From contig NZ_JBLJBV010000090.1 of NCBI RefSeq assembly GCF_047638075.1, forward strand, positions 1 to 12,021: a stretch of 12,021 nucleotides of DNA. Direction: 5' to 3'. The DNA comes from UBA6197 sp047638075. Its GTDB lineage: Bacteria; Pseudomonadota; Alphaproteobacteria; Rhodobacterales; Rhodobacteraceae. How positions within the stretch are numbered: position 1 is the stretch's first letter; each line of letters begins with the position of its first letter. The notes under the pieces were generated by a model. That model was not told the origin of the DNA. It saw only the letters and a list, made by a program, of their open reading frames with translations, and did no database searches. The position numbers and the translations under genes were made by a program. Shown piece by piece: positions 1-6,141 of the stretch.

Positions 1-16
1 GAGCGGCTGACTCGCC

Positions 17-30
17 TTAACTAAAGTCAA
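17..30. promoter_or_regulatory. FNR/NNR-type box (TTAAC-N4-GTCAA)
   Basis: The sequence reads TTAACTAAAGTCAA, an imperfect dyad of the FNR/NNR/Dnr class. NNR in Paracoccus uses boxes of the TTAAC-N4-GTCAA kind in front of nir and nor genes. It lies only 34 bases beyond the nnrS stop. An activator at this box would start transcription about 40 bases away, so the rightward option falls inside nnrS antisense. A leftward gene outside the window is therefore the likely target, probably another denitrification gene (inference). It differs by one base from the box at 1533-1546. Confidence 0.65.
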
Positions 31-64
31 CTGTGATCGAATATGTCAGGAAAGTTTCGGAACA

Positions 65-1264
65 TCAACCGTTCTGCGGGGCAGATTGCCGTGGACCAAG
101 AAGAATGGGCCCGAGAACGGTCAAGAACAGCGCAAAAGCCACAATCCACGCCGCCCCCGCCCCCAGCACCATCGGATAGTAGACACCCGGCCAAACCGAC
201 CCCGCCCACCGCAGGCCAGCCGCCAAGGCAACCAACAGGAATGCCGGCACCATCATTTCCGGAAGAATTAATTGCCGTCCGGTGTGACCCAGGCTTGCAC
301 GGCTCATCATGGCAAGCGTCATGCCACCCACGGCGCCGATTCCCAGCAGATGCAACCCGGCAACCTCGCTACCGGTGCCAAAGACGGAAAGCCCCAGCGC
401 CAGGTACCCCAATCCCAAAAATGCATACGCCAGATGCAAAGGCCACAGAATCGCAAGGTTCAGCGCCCAGAGGCTGCGCCAACCCGATAGGCGCACCAGA
501 ATAAGCACCCCAGCCAGAACCGCGAGAGCCCCCGTCAGGACGTCGGGCAGGCCAAAGAGATACGCGGCGGGCAAACCCATCGCTGTCGTAATCGAAAGAA
601 ACTCAACAGGCCGAAAAGATTTCGGCAGACGGGCGCCCTGCCCCGCGCGCTGCATCGCATTGCGGGTGAACGCGGGGGTGACGCGCCCGCCCAACATCGC
701 AATCATCGCTACCACGCCCAGCAATCCTGCGCGTAAACCGGCCACCGCATCCCCCCACGACCAGCCCATCCAATCGGCATGCATCCGAAGATTACCCCCC
801 CATAGCATGGCTAGCGCACCCAAAAGCAGGATGTTTTGCGGCTTTGGCCTTCTCAGCAGTTGCGCCGTGATTGTTGCACCCAACGCTGGCAAAAATGCCA
901 GATCGACCGTCGCCACTAGCCCCGCCGGCAAGCTGGCCGAGGTCCAGATTGCCAGGCGCCCGGCCAGCCACAACCCGGCCAGAGCCATAACCAGTTGTCG
1001 TCGCACCGCCGGGGCCCCGGTCCAGTTTGGGACTGCAGTCAGAAAAGCCCCCCCCAACGCTGCGGTCGCGTAGCCAAAGATCATCTCATGTCCGTGCCAG
1101 ATATGCGGCACGGGTGAAAAAGGCATGTCACTGACCATGCCCCCGGCGGCATGGACCCCCAGCCACCCTTCCCAGACAATCATCGCGAAAACGCCGTAAA
1201 GTCCGGCAGCTATGAAAAACACGCGAAACCCTTCGCCAAAGACACGGCAGAACATGGCGATCAT
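65..1264 (-). CDS. nnrS: NnrS family membrane protein
   Basis: This 399-residue polytopic inner-membrane protein belongs to the NnrS family. These are haem- and copper-containing proteins of denitrifiers that lessen nitric oxide stress; the exact reaction is unsettled. The family signature H-x2-HGHEM-x-FG is present at residues 54-63, with His54, His57 and His59 as likely metal or haem ligands. A second conserved patch, SLGHTGR, occurs near residue 325. About a dozen hydrophobic segments fill the rest, and length is normal for the family. The frame stays open to a GTG at 1279, but that codon lies in the ribosome-binding site (AAAGGA), which sits 7 bases before the ATG at 1264, so ATG is chosen. 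It diverges from nirGH across a ~550-base spacer carrying an NNR-type box. This placement supports a denitrification role under NO/anoxic control (inference). Confidence 0.93.
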   Translation of the reverse strand: MIAMFCRVFGEGFRVFFIAAGLYGVFAMIVWEGWLGVHAAGGMVSDMPFSPVPHIWHGHEMIFGYATAALGGAFLTAVPNWTGAPAVRRQLVMALAGLWLAGRLAIWTSASLPAGLVATVDLAFLPALGATITAQLLRRPKPQNILLLGALAMLWGGNLRMHADWMGWSWGDAVAGLRAGLLGVVAMIAMLGGRVTPAFTRNAMQRAGQGARLPKSFRPVEFLSITTAMGLPAAYLFGLPDVLTGALAVLAGVLILVRLSGWRSLWALNLAILWPLHLAYAFLGLGYLALGLSVFGTGSEVAGLHLLGIGAVGGMTLAMMSRASLGHTGRQLILPEMMVPAFLLVALAAGLRWAGSVWPGVYYPMVLGAGAAWIVAFALFLTVLGPILLGPRQSAPQNG

Positions 1265-1283
1265 CGGGTTTCCTTTCACAGGC

Positions 1284-1297
1284 GTTGAACGATCAAC
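1284..1297. promoter_or_regulatory. GTTGA-N4-TCAAC dyad before nnrS
   Basis: The sequence GTTGAACGATCAAC has perfect 5-base half-sites around a 4-base spacer. It lies 20 bases before the nnrS ATG, next to the ribosome-binding site. The half-sites resemble FNR-family half-sites, but the spacing is 2 bases shorter than the standard TTGA-N6-TCAA. A protein bound here could block nnrS expression. It may also be chance. Confidence 0.25.
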
Positions 1298-1532
1298 TCA
1301 TTGGGGGGCTATGGCCTTGCCAACCGTTTCATGGCTTTTCCAGCGCGGCGCGTAAAGATAGCTCTATTCGCCCGGCGCGTCGAACGTCGTTCCCGCAGCA
1401 TCGGTTAGAAACAGCCGGTTGGTCGACGCGTGGTTCCGCGCTGGCGGCGAGTGCCTTTCATTGACCAGAGTTTGAAATTTCCACCAAAGATCGCGGCAAT
1501 GCGAAAGAGGCGTGAAAACCGCCTTTTCGGCC

Positions 1533-1546
1533 TTAACAAAAGTCAA
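1533..1546. promoter_or_regulatory. FNR/NNR-type box between nnrS and nirG
   Basis: The sequence TTAACAAAAGTCAA matches the TTAAC-N4-GTCAA form used by NNR-type NO-responsive regulators and differs from the box at 17-30 only at its sixth base. It lies between divergent nnrS and nirG, roughly equidistant from both starts (about 270 bases each), so the regulated direction cannot be settled from sequence. Activation near position 1581 (plus) or 1498 (minus) would be expected from class II placement. Confidence 0.65.
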
Positions 1547-1816
1547 GGTAGGGTTGCAGTTGCATCTCTAACTTCGATTGATGATCTCACCCTTAAATCC
1601 GCAAATACATTTCAATGCCCAGCCAGAATTCAGTCGGAGCCATGCCTTGATAACACCCGCCCCCATGCATCTCAAAAGCGCCACGCCACCCGGTGATGCT
1701 GGGATCTTATGCGCAAGATGGATCCGGCTTGAGAAGGCCGGGCGCAGGATGACGTTTTTGATGCGCTGCATGCGGCGGGCCAATCTGAGGCACATCCGCA
1801 CCCCGGAGGTCACGTC

Positions 1817-2305
1817 ATGAGACGATTACCACTGCCCGCAGACGCATTGGATGCGACTGACCGGCGTATTTTGAACATGCTGCAAGACAGATTCCCCCTT
1901 AGCCCCGCGCCCTTTGCAGAGGCGGCACTGGCGCTTGATTTGCCTGATGACCCCCTTGACGAAGCCGACCTGATTGATCGGATCGGGCGTTTGCGTGACA
2001 TCGGGGCAATAACGCGTTTTGGCCCTTACTTTGACGCGACAGCGATGGGGGGGGCCTTTTGTCTATGCGCGCTTGAGGTTCCCGAAGACCGTTTTGATGA
2101 GGTGACAGCGTTGATCAATGCGCATCCCGAGGTTGCGCATAACTATGAACGGACGCATCGGCTGAACATGTGGTTTGGGCTGGCCGCGGCCACGGTGCAA
2201 GGCATTGAGGCGGTCGCCGCCGCGATTGAAAAGGAAACGGGGCTAACTCTGCACCGTTTCCCCGATACCTACGAATTTCCCATCGGACACCGGGTGCAGG
2301 CATGA
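1817..2305 (+). CDS. nirG: Siroheme decarboxylase subunit NirG (heme d1 synthesis)
   Basis: This 162-residue protein belongs to the AsnC/Lrp-like NirD/L/G/H family. Despite an N-terminal helix-turn-helix-like region (about residues 13-66), the family decarboxylates siroheme to didecarboxysiroheme, an intermediate of the heme d1 cofactor of cytochrome cd1 nitrite reductase. It fits the NirG branch best: ITRFGPYFD followed by GGAF (residues 65-81), and the conserved HNYxRxHxxNMWF stretch (108-120) with catalytic-type histidines His108 and His114. The ATG at 1817 has a perfect GGAGGT six bases upstream. It overlaps nirH by 4 bases (ATGA), implying a coupled pair and a heteromeric enzyme. Automated pipelines often call such genes AsnC transcriptional regulators. 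NirG versus NirD assignment is from remembered motifs. Confidence 0.85.
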   Translation: MRRLPLPADALDATDRRILNMLQDRFPLSPAPFAEAALALDLPDDPLDEADLIDRIGRLRDIGAITRFGPYFDATAMGGAFCLCALEVPEDRFDEVTALINAHPEVAHNYERTHRLNMWFGLAAATVQGIEAVAAAIEKETGLTLHRFPDTYEFPIGHRVQA

Positions 2306-2787
2306 GTATCGACGCAAAGGACCGCGCCATCATCAAGGCCACCCAGTCGGGGCTGCCACTGGTTTCAGCGCCCTATGCAGAGGTTGCAGGCTGGCTGGGC
2401 CTGACCGAGGCCGAAGTGATCGCCCGAATGTCGGCCATGCAGACGCGCGGCATTATCCGCCGTATCGCACTGGCCCCCAACCATTACGCGTTGGGGCTAG
2501 CCGCCAACGGCATGAGTGTTTGGGACATTGAAGATGACGGCGCGCTGCAACTTGGCGCGCAGATCGCGGCATTACCCTTTGTGACGCATTGCTACCTGCG
2601 CGCGCGCAAGCTGCCCGAGTGGCCCTATAACCTTTTTGCGATGATCCACGGCACTGACCGGGACCAGGTTACCGCGCATTGCGCCGAGATCGCGGCAATC
2701 CTTGGCCCGGCGTTACGCAGCAGTGATGTGTTATTTTCAACCCGCCTTCTGAAGAAAAGCAAGTTGTGCCTTACCCCTAACCCTTAA
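2302..2787 (+). CDS. nirH: Siroheme decarboxylase subunit NirH (heme d1 synthesis)
   Basis: This 161-residue protein is the partner subunit to NirG. Motifs of the NirH/NirL branch are present: GIIRRIA (residues 50-56), a GLAANGMSVWDI segment (65-76), LPEWPYNLFAMIHG (104-117) and the C-terminal DVLFSTRLLKKS (142-153). Length is close to the family norm, so the gene seems intact. The ATG overlaps the nirG stop. In known clusters nirH is followed by nirJ, the radical-SAM enzyme of d1 synthesis, and often nirN. Here it is followed by a converging unrelated gene, so the remaining d1 genes must lie elsewhere. The family has an AsnC-like fold and is prone to misannotation as a regulator. Confidence 0.85.
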   Translation: MSIDAKDRAIIKATQSGLPLVSAPYAEVAGWLGLTEAEVIARMSAMQTRGIIRRIALAPNHYALGLAANGMSVWDIEDDGALQLGAQIAALPFVTHCYLRARKLPEWPYNLFAMIHGTDRDQVTAHCAEIAAILGPALRSSDVLFSTRLLKKSKLCLTPNP

Positions 2788-2834
2788 GGTCACCTCACAT
2801 TTTCCGAGGCATCAAAAGGAATCATCGCGGATCA

Positions 2835-2862
2835 GGCCCGCCCGGCATGGCGCGGGCAGGCC
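2835..2862. terminator. GC-rich hairpin between converging genes
   Basis: A near-perfect inverted repeat lies between the nirH stop and the stop of the converging glutamate synthase-like gene. It has nine GC pairs with one internal mismatch around an 8-base loop containing GCATGG. No T tract follows on either strand. The position suits a bidirectional terminator, but the missing T run lowers confidence. Confidence 0.45.
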
Positions 2863-2880
2863 GGATGCGTTGAATTACGC

Positions 2881-4533
2881 CTACTGTGCGGCGATGCTGT
2901 AGGGCCCATGCGGAATTTCTTTTGGTGCGAAACTGTCGGCGGCTGAACGGCTCCAGCGGCCATGCCAATCACGCAGGTCCGGGTATTTCTCTTTTTCAAG
3001 AAGGAACCCGTCGGGAAGGTAGGCATAAACCTCGTTGCCGTCACGAAATGCGCCATCCATTTGACGGAACATAAAGTGATAGGGCAGAAAATCCCCCGGA
3101 TGTTCAAGACCCGCGGCACCCGCAATCTCGCCCAGGGCTTTCAAGGTATTTTGATGAAACCGCGCCACTCGGGTACTTTTGTCACCCGGGTCAAGCGCGC
3201 GTTGGCGTTGCTTGTCCTGCGTCGTGATGCCGACAGGACATTTGTTGGTGTGGCACGCCTGCGCCTGAATACAACCGATCGCGAACATGAAACCGCGGGC
3301 CGAGTTGCACCAATCCGCCCCAAGCGCGAGGGCGCGGGCAAGATCGAATGCGGTGACAATCTTGCCAGCAGCACCGATGCGCACTTCGCTACGCAAACCG
3401 GCACCGCGTAGGGTGTTATGGACAAAATGCAGCCCCTCTAGCATCGGCATACCAACCCGGTTGGCAAATTCGAGGGGCGCGGAGCCCGTTCCCCCTTCCT
3501 TGCCGTCCACAACAATAAAGTCGGGAACCGTGCCGGTTGACAGCATTGCCTTGACCATACACATGAATTCCCGACGATGGCCGATACAGAGTTTAAGGCC
3601 CACCGGCTTTCCGCCTGACAAATCGCGCAAACGCGCCACAAAGCCCATCAGTTCAATCGGGGAAGAAAACTCGCTATGGGATGGGGGTGAAATGCAATCT
3701 ACCCCCATCGGAATACCACGGGCTGCGGCAATCTCTTCCGAGATTTTTGACGCAGGCAGCATCCCACCATGACCGGGCTTCGCACCCTGGCTCAGCTTGA
3801 TTTCGATCATCTTTATCTGTGGGTTGGCAGCTTGTGCGGTAAATTTCTCGGGGTCGAACCGGCCATCCGCAGTGCGGCACCCGAAATAACCCGACGCGAC
3901 CTGATAGATAAGATCGCCGCCTTGGTGATGGTGGGTGCTGATGCCCCCCTCGCCTGTATCATGCGCAAAACCACCCAGCTTTGCGCCAAGATTCAGGGCC
4001 TTGATGGCATTTGCCGAAAGCGCCCCAAAGCTCATCGCGGAAATGTTGTAGATTGAGGCGTCATACGGGTGGCTACATTGGCTGCCGCCGATGCGAACCC
4101 GGAAATCGCAATCGACAATGTGTTTCGGCGCGACCGAGTGCGTAACCCAGGCATAGCCAGACTCGTAAATGCGCTCTGAGGTGCCGAACGGCTTTTTATC
4201 TTCGACGCCTTTCGCCCTTTGATAGACCAGGCTGCGCGTTTCACGGCTGAACGGTTCTTCGTCGCGGTCGCTCTCCAAAAGGTACTGCCGAATTTCCGGA
4301 CGTATCGCCTCCATCAGGTAGCGGATATGTCCGATGATAGGATAGTTGCGCAAAACCGCATGTCGGGCCTGCACGAGGTCATAGAGGCCAATCACCGAAA
4401 GGGCCGCAAAAACAGTGAAAAACGCAATCATCCAGATGGACGGCGTCACAATCACCGCATAGCCACAGATCAGTGCCGCGAGGCACGCTGCAATCAGCGG
4501 AAAATAGCGTTTTTGGAAATGCGTCGTGAGCAT
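2881..4533 (-). CDS. Membrane-anchored FMN-binding glutamate synthase-family protein
   Basis: This 550-residue protein carries the FMN/iron-sulphur synthase domain of glutamate synthase without the glutaminase domain. Two membrane segments (about residues 11-31 and 33-52) precede the cytosolic (beta/alpha)8 domain. Visible landmarks are QGAKPGHGGMLP (249-260), DGKEGGTGSAP (343-353), the FMN phosphate-binding IGAAGKI (386-392) and the three cysteines C421-x5-C427-x4-C432 of the 3Fe-4S cluster (CHTNKCPVG). The FMN and cluster sites therefore look intact. Which nitrogen donor or other substrate it uses is unknown for such stand-alone forms; some amidohydrolase or methylamine-pathway relatives act on glutamate-like compounds. 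The ATG at 4533 has AGGTGG six bases upstream; a TTG at 4548 also lies in frame but is part of the leader. No gltD-type partner is nearby. Confidence 0.88.
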   Translation of the reverse strand: MLTTHFQKRYFPLIAACLAALICGYAVIVTPSIWMIAFFTVFAALSVIGLYDLVQARHAVLRNYPIIGHIRYLMEAIRPEIRQYLLESDRDEEPFSRETRSLVYQRAKGVEDKKPFGTSERIYESGYAWVTHSVAPKHIVDCDFRVRIGGSQCSHPYDASIYNISAMSFGALSANAIKALNLGAKLGGFAHDTGEGGISTHHHQGGDLIYQVASGYFGCRTADGRFDPEKFTAQAANPQIKMIEIKLSQGAKPGHGGMLPASKISEEIAAARGIPMGVDCISPPSHSEFSSPIELMGFVARLRDLSGGKPVGLKLCIGHRREFMCMVKAMLSTGTVPDFIVVDGKEGGTGSAPLEFANRVGMPMLEGLHFVHNTLRGAGLRSEVRIGAAGKIVTAFDLARALALGADWCNSARGFMFAIGCIQAQACHTNKCPVGITTQDKQRQRALDPGDKSTRVARFHQNTLKALGEIAGAAGLEHPGDFLPYHFMFRQMDGAFRDGNEVYAYLPDGFLLEKEKYPDLRDWHGRWSRSAADSFAPKEIPHGPYSIAAQ

Positions 4534-4583
4534 GGAAAGCCACCTCAAATCAGTTATCCCGCAGGTGGGGGAATCGAGATCAG

Positions 4584-4611
4584 CTTATAACCGCCAAAAA
4601 TTTTGGTTCAA
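4584..4611 (-). promoter_or_regulatory. Sigma-70-like promoter with palindromic spacer
   Basis: On the minus strand a -35 hexamer TTGAAC and a -10 hexamer TATAAG are separated by 16 bases, about 50 bases before the ATG at 4533. The spacer contains the palindrome CCAAAAATTTTGG (4594-4606), which could be an operator or simply an A/T-rich bendable spacer. It would drive the glutamate synthase-like gene. Confidence 0.5.
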
Positions 4612-4663
4612 GGTTCTCACCTTGCTGTGAAAGAATGCAGGGAACCCCAATCAGCAAGATCAC

Positions 4664-4699
4664 CAGCCCGGTCTACGCTATCGGCGGCAGGCCGGGCTG
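4664..4699 (-). terminator. Possible hairpin terminator after the 48-residue gene
   Basis: Perfect 8-base arms CAGCCCGG and CCGGGCTG flank a 20-base loop, 53 bases beyond the stop of the small gene at 4753-4899. No T tract follows. It could end the small transcript before it reads into the promoter of the next gene, but the long loop makes this weak. Confidence 0.3.
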
Positions 4700-4752
4700 C
4701 GCGTCAGTTAGGCCAGCGGCGGCCCCAGAGCTTGCCTTCATCGAAGGCAGGG

Positions 4753-4899
4753 TCAGTTCATGTTGTAGTAACCGTACAATTGCTCCAGCGGCGTCAATGC
4801 GGGCAACGTGATCGGGCCTTCGGGCAAAAAGCTGAAATAGGCCAGCGTGTCTTCGGTCGGTGTTGCAGATTTGCAAGGGGCAGGTTTGGTCAGGGTCAT
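4753..4899 (-). CDS. Small conserved-looking protein, 48 residues
   Basis: This open frame is short enough to be missed by gene callers. It starts at an ATG with a good Shine-Dalgarno sequence (GGAGAG, 4 bases upstream) and ends at a TGA after YGYYNMN. The product has a polar N-terminus (MTLTKPAPCKSATPTEDTL), then a hydrophobic and proline-rich part reading AYFSFLPEGPITLPALTP and LEQLYGYYNMN. There is one cysteine and no clear membrane helix or signal. Codon use is plausible for the genome. It lies 158 bases beyond sdhB, separated from it by a strong terminator, so it probably has its own promoter in 4900-5007. Function is unknown; I have the impression of similar short proteins near sdh in related genomes but cannot verify it. 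Confidence 0.65.
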   Translation of the reverse strand: MTLTKPAPCKSATPTEDTLAYFSFLPEGPITLPALTPLEQLYGYYNMN

Positions 4900-5007
4900 C
4901 GGACTCTCCAGATGTCGCACAGCCTCCCCGCGCTGTATTTAGCAAGTTAACGTGCCCGTCACCATAACCGATGCTGCAATTGCGCCATGCACCTGCTGCA
5001 TTGCAGC

Positions 5008-5035
5008 AAAAGGCCGCCGACAAAAATCGGCGGCC
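5008..5035 (-). terminator. Intrinsic terminator of the sdh operon
   Basis: On the minus strand the arms GGCCGCCGA and TCGGCGGCC form a perfect 9-bp stem around the loop TTTTTG, followed directly by TTTT. It begins 21 bases beyond the sdhB stop. This is a textbook Rho-independent terminator closing the sdhCDA-lipoprotein-sdhB transcript. Confidence 0.9.
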
Positions 5036-5056
5036 CTGATTCTTATCCCAAAACGC

Positions 5057-5833
5057 TTAGACGACGCGGTCGACCATCAGTTTCTTGATTTGCGCAATCG
5101 CCTTGGCCGGATTCAGCCCCTTCGGGCAGGTCTTGGTGCAGTTCATGATCGTATGGCAACGATAAACCTTGAACGGATCTTCCAGCGCATCCAGGCGTTC
5201 GCCTGTGGCCTCATCACGGCTGTCAATGATCCAGCGATAGGCGTGCAGCAGCGCGGCCGGCCCTAGGTAGCGATCCGAGTTCCACCAGTAGCTTGGGCAG
5301 GCGGTCGAGCAACAGGCGCACATGACACATTCATAAAGCCCGTCCAGTTTCTTGCGGTCATCAATGGACTGCTTCCATTCCTTGGCCGGGCGGTTGGTTT
5401 TGGTTTCCAGCCAAGGCATGATGCTGGCGTGCTGGGAGTAAAAATGGGTAAGATCGGGGATCAGGTCCTTGACCACCGGCATGTGCGGCAAGGGATAGAT
5501 CTTCACATCGCCCTTGACCTCATCCAGCCCGTAAATGCAGGCCAAGGTGTTGATCCCGTCGATGTTCATCGCGCAGGAGCCACAAATCCCTTCACGGCAG
5601 GACCGGCGGAAGGTCAGCGTTGGGTCGATTTCATTCTTGATCTTGATCAGCGCGTCCAGAACCATCGGGCCGCATTTGTCCATATCAATGAAATAGGTGT
5701 CCACCCGCGGGTTTTCACCTGTGTCCGGGTTCCAGCGATAAATCTGAAATTTGCGGACGTTCTTGCCCTCGGGCTTCGGCCATGTCTTGCCGACGCGGAT
5801 TTTCGAGTTTTTGGGAAGCGTGAACTGAACCAT
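5057..5833 (-). CDS. sdhB: Succinate dehydrogenase iron-sulphur subunit
   Basis: SdhB (258 residues) passes electrons from the SdhA flavin through three iron-sulphur clusters to ubiquinone at the SdhC/SdhD membrane anchor. All cluster cysteines are visible: the 2Fe-2S set C79, C84, C87 and C99; C169, C172 and C175 with C236 for the 4Fe-4S centre; and C179, C226 and C232 for the 3Fe-4S centre. The family motifs CREGICGSCAMNIDG and CVMCACCSTACPSYWWN are intact and length is standard. The ATG at 5833 has GGAAGG 8 bases upstream; an in-frame TTG at 5848 is part of the preceding gene. It starts 2 bases after the stop of the lipoprotein gene, so translation is probably coupled to it. A strong terminator follows. 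Confidence 0.97.
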   Translation of the reverse strand: MVQFTLPKNSKIRVGKTWPKPEGKNVRKFQIYRWNPDTGENPRVDTYFIDMDKCGPMVLDALIKIKNEIDPTLTFRRSCREGICGSCAMNIDGINTLACIYGLDEVKGDVKIYPLPHMPVVKDLIPDLTHFYSQHASIMPWLETKTNRPAKEWKQSIDDRKKLDGLYECVMCACCSTACPSYWWNSDRYLGPAALLHAYRWIIDSRDEATGERLDALEDPFKVYRCHTIMNCTKTCPKGLNPAKAIAQIKKLMVDRVV

Positions 5834-5835
5834 GA

Positions 5836-6141
5836 TTATCCCTTCCAATCTGTTCGGGAATAGAGCGGCCGCGATGGAAGCTGGCCGGATTTTTGATAAA
5901 CGCAGGATGCGTAGACCTCGGAAGGATCGCGTCCCATAAGATAGTCCGATGTGACCTCAAGCCTGAGATCCCCGGCAGCGCGCCCGCTGGAATTTATTCC
6001 CACGCCAACCTCGCCGCGCGGCCGTTCGGCCAGTTCGGCCTGGCGTAGGCACTGGTCCTCGGCCCGGTCCAGAGGGATCGGGCCGCAGGCCGCCAAAAGG
6101 GCCAGCGCAGGCGCACCCGCAAGGATGCGGCAACTGGCCAT
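5836..6141 (-). CDS. Putative lipoprotein encoded between sdhA and sdhB
   Basis: This 101-residue protein has a lipoprotein signal: Arg5, a hydrophobic stretch (residues 6-17) and a lipobox LAAC with Cys19 as the likely lipidated residue. The mature part is polar, with a DRAEDQCLRQAE helix, an EVGVGINSSGRAAGDLRLEVTSDYL strand-rich centre and a DPSEVYASCVYQKSGQLP segment with two further cysteines (about residues 31 and 80). Its ATG shares one base with the sdhA stop (TGATG), and its stop lies 2 bases before sdhB. It is thus buried in the operon and must be co-expressed with SDH. I recognise no domain. A role in assembly, stability or envelope placement of SDH is inference only; such a gene at this spot seems typical of Rhodobacteraceae, from memory. 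Confidence 0.85.
   Translation of the reverse strand: MASCRILAGAPALALLAACGPIPLDRAEDQCLRQAELAERPRGEVGVGINSSGRAAGDLRLEVTSDYLMGRDPSEVYASCVYQKSGQLPSRPLYSRTDWKG

Larger units (their letters stand above)
1265..1816. other. Spacer between divergent nnrS and nirG
   Basis: This ~550-base region separates two divergent denitrification genes. It holds the NNR-type box at 1533-1546 and a GTTGA-N4-TCAAC dyad at 1284-1297. I find no convincing gene. An open frame of 79 codons from ATG 1581 runs to 1820 and overlaps the nirG start as ATGA, but has no Shine-Dalgarno sequence and an unremarkable composition. A minus-strand frame (1364-1546) would start at a TTG inside the NNR box and is likewise unconvincing. 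If the box drives both genes from the usual ~41-base distance, each mRNA has a leader of over 200 bases, unusually long for this class. Confidence 0.6.

Noticed and set aside
309..1073. 254-codon plus-strand open frame opposite nnrS
   Set aside because: It is a proline/arginine-rich shadow of nnrS, with no ribosome-binding site or family resemblance.
1364..1546. 60-codon minus-strand frame before nnrS
   Set aside because: It would start at a TTG inside the NNR box without a ribosome-binding site, and upstream of where a box-driven transcript would begin.
1817..2787. Reading the two nir genes as AsnC/Lrp transcription regulators
   Set aside because: The HNYxRxHxxNMWF and LPEWPYNLF motifs, the tandem overlap and the NNR box fit siroheme decarboxylase subunits of heme d1 synthesis better.
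4993..5009. Short palindrome-like CTGCTGCATTGCAGCAA near the sdh terminator
   Set aside because: The arms abut with no room for a loop and the centre base is mismatched. It is more likely chance than a functional site.
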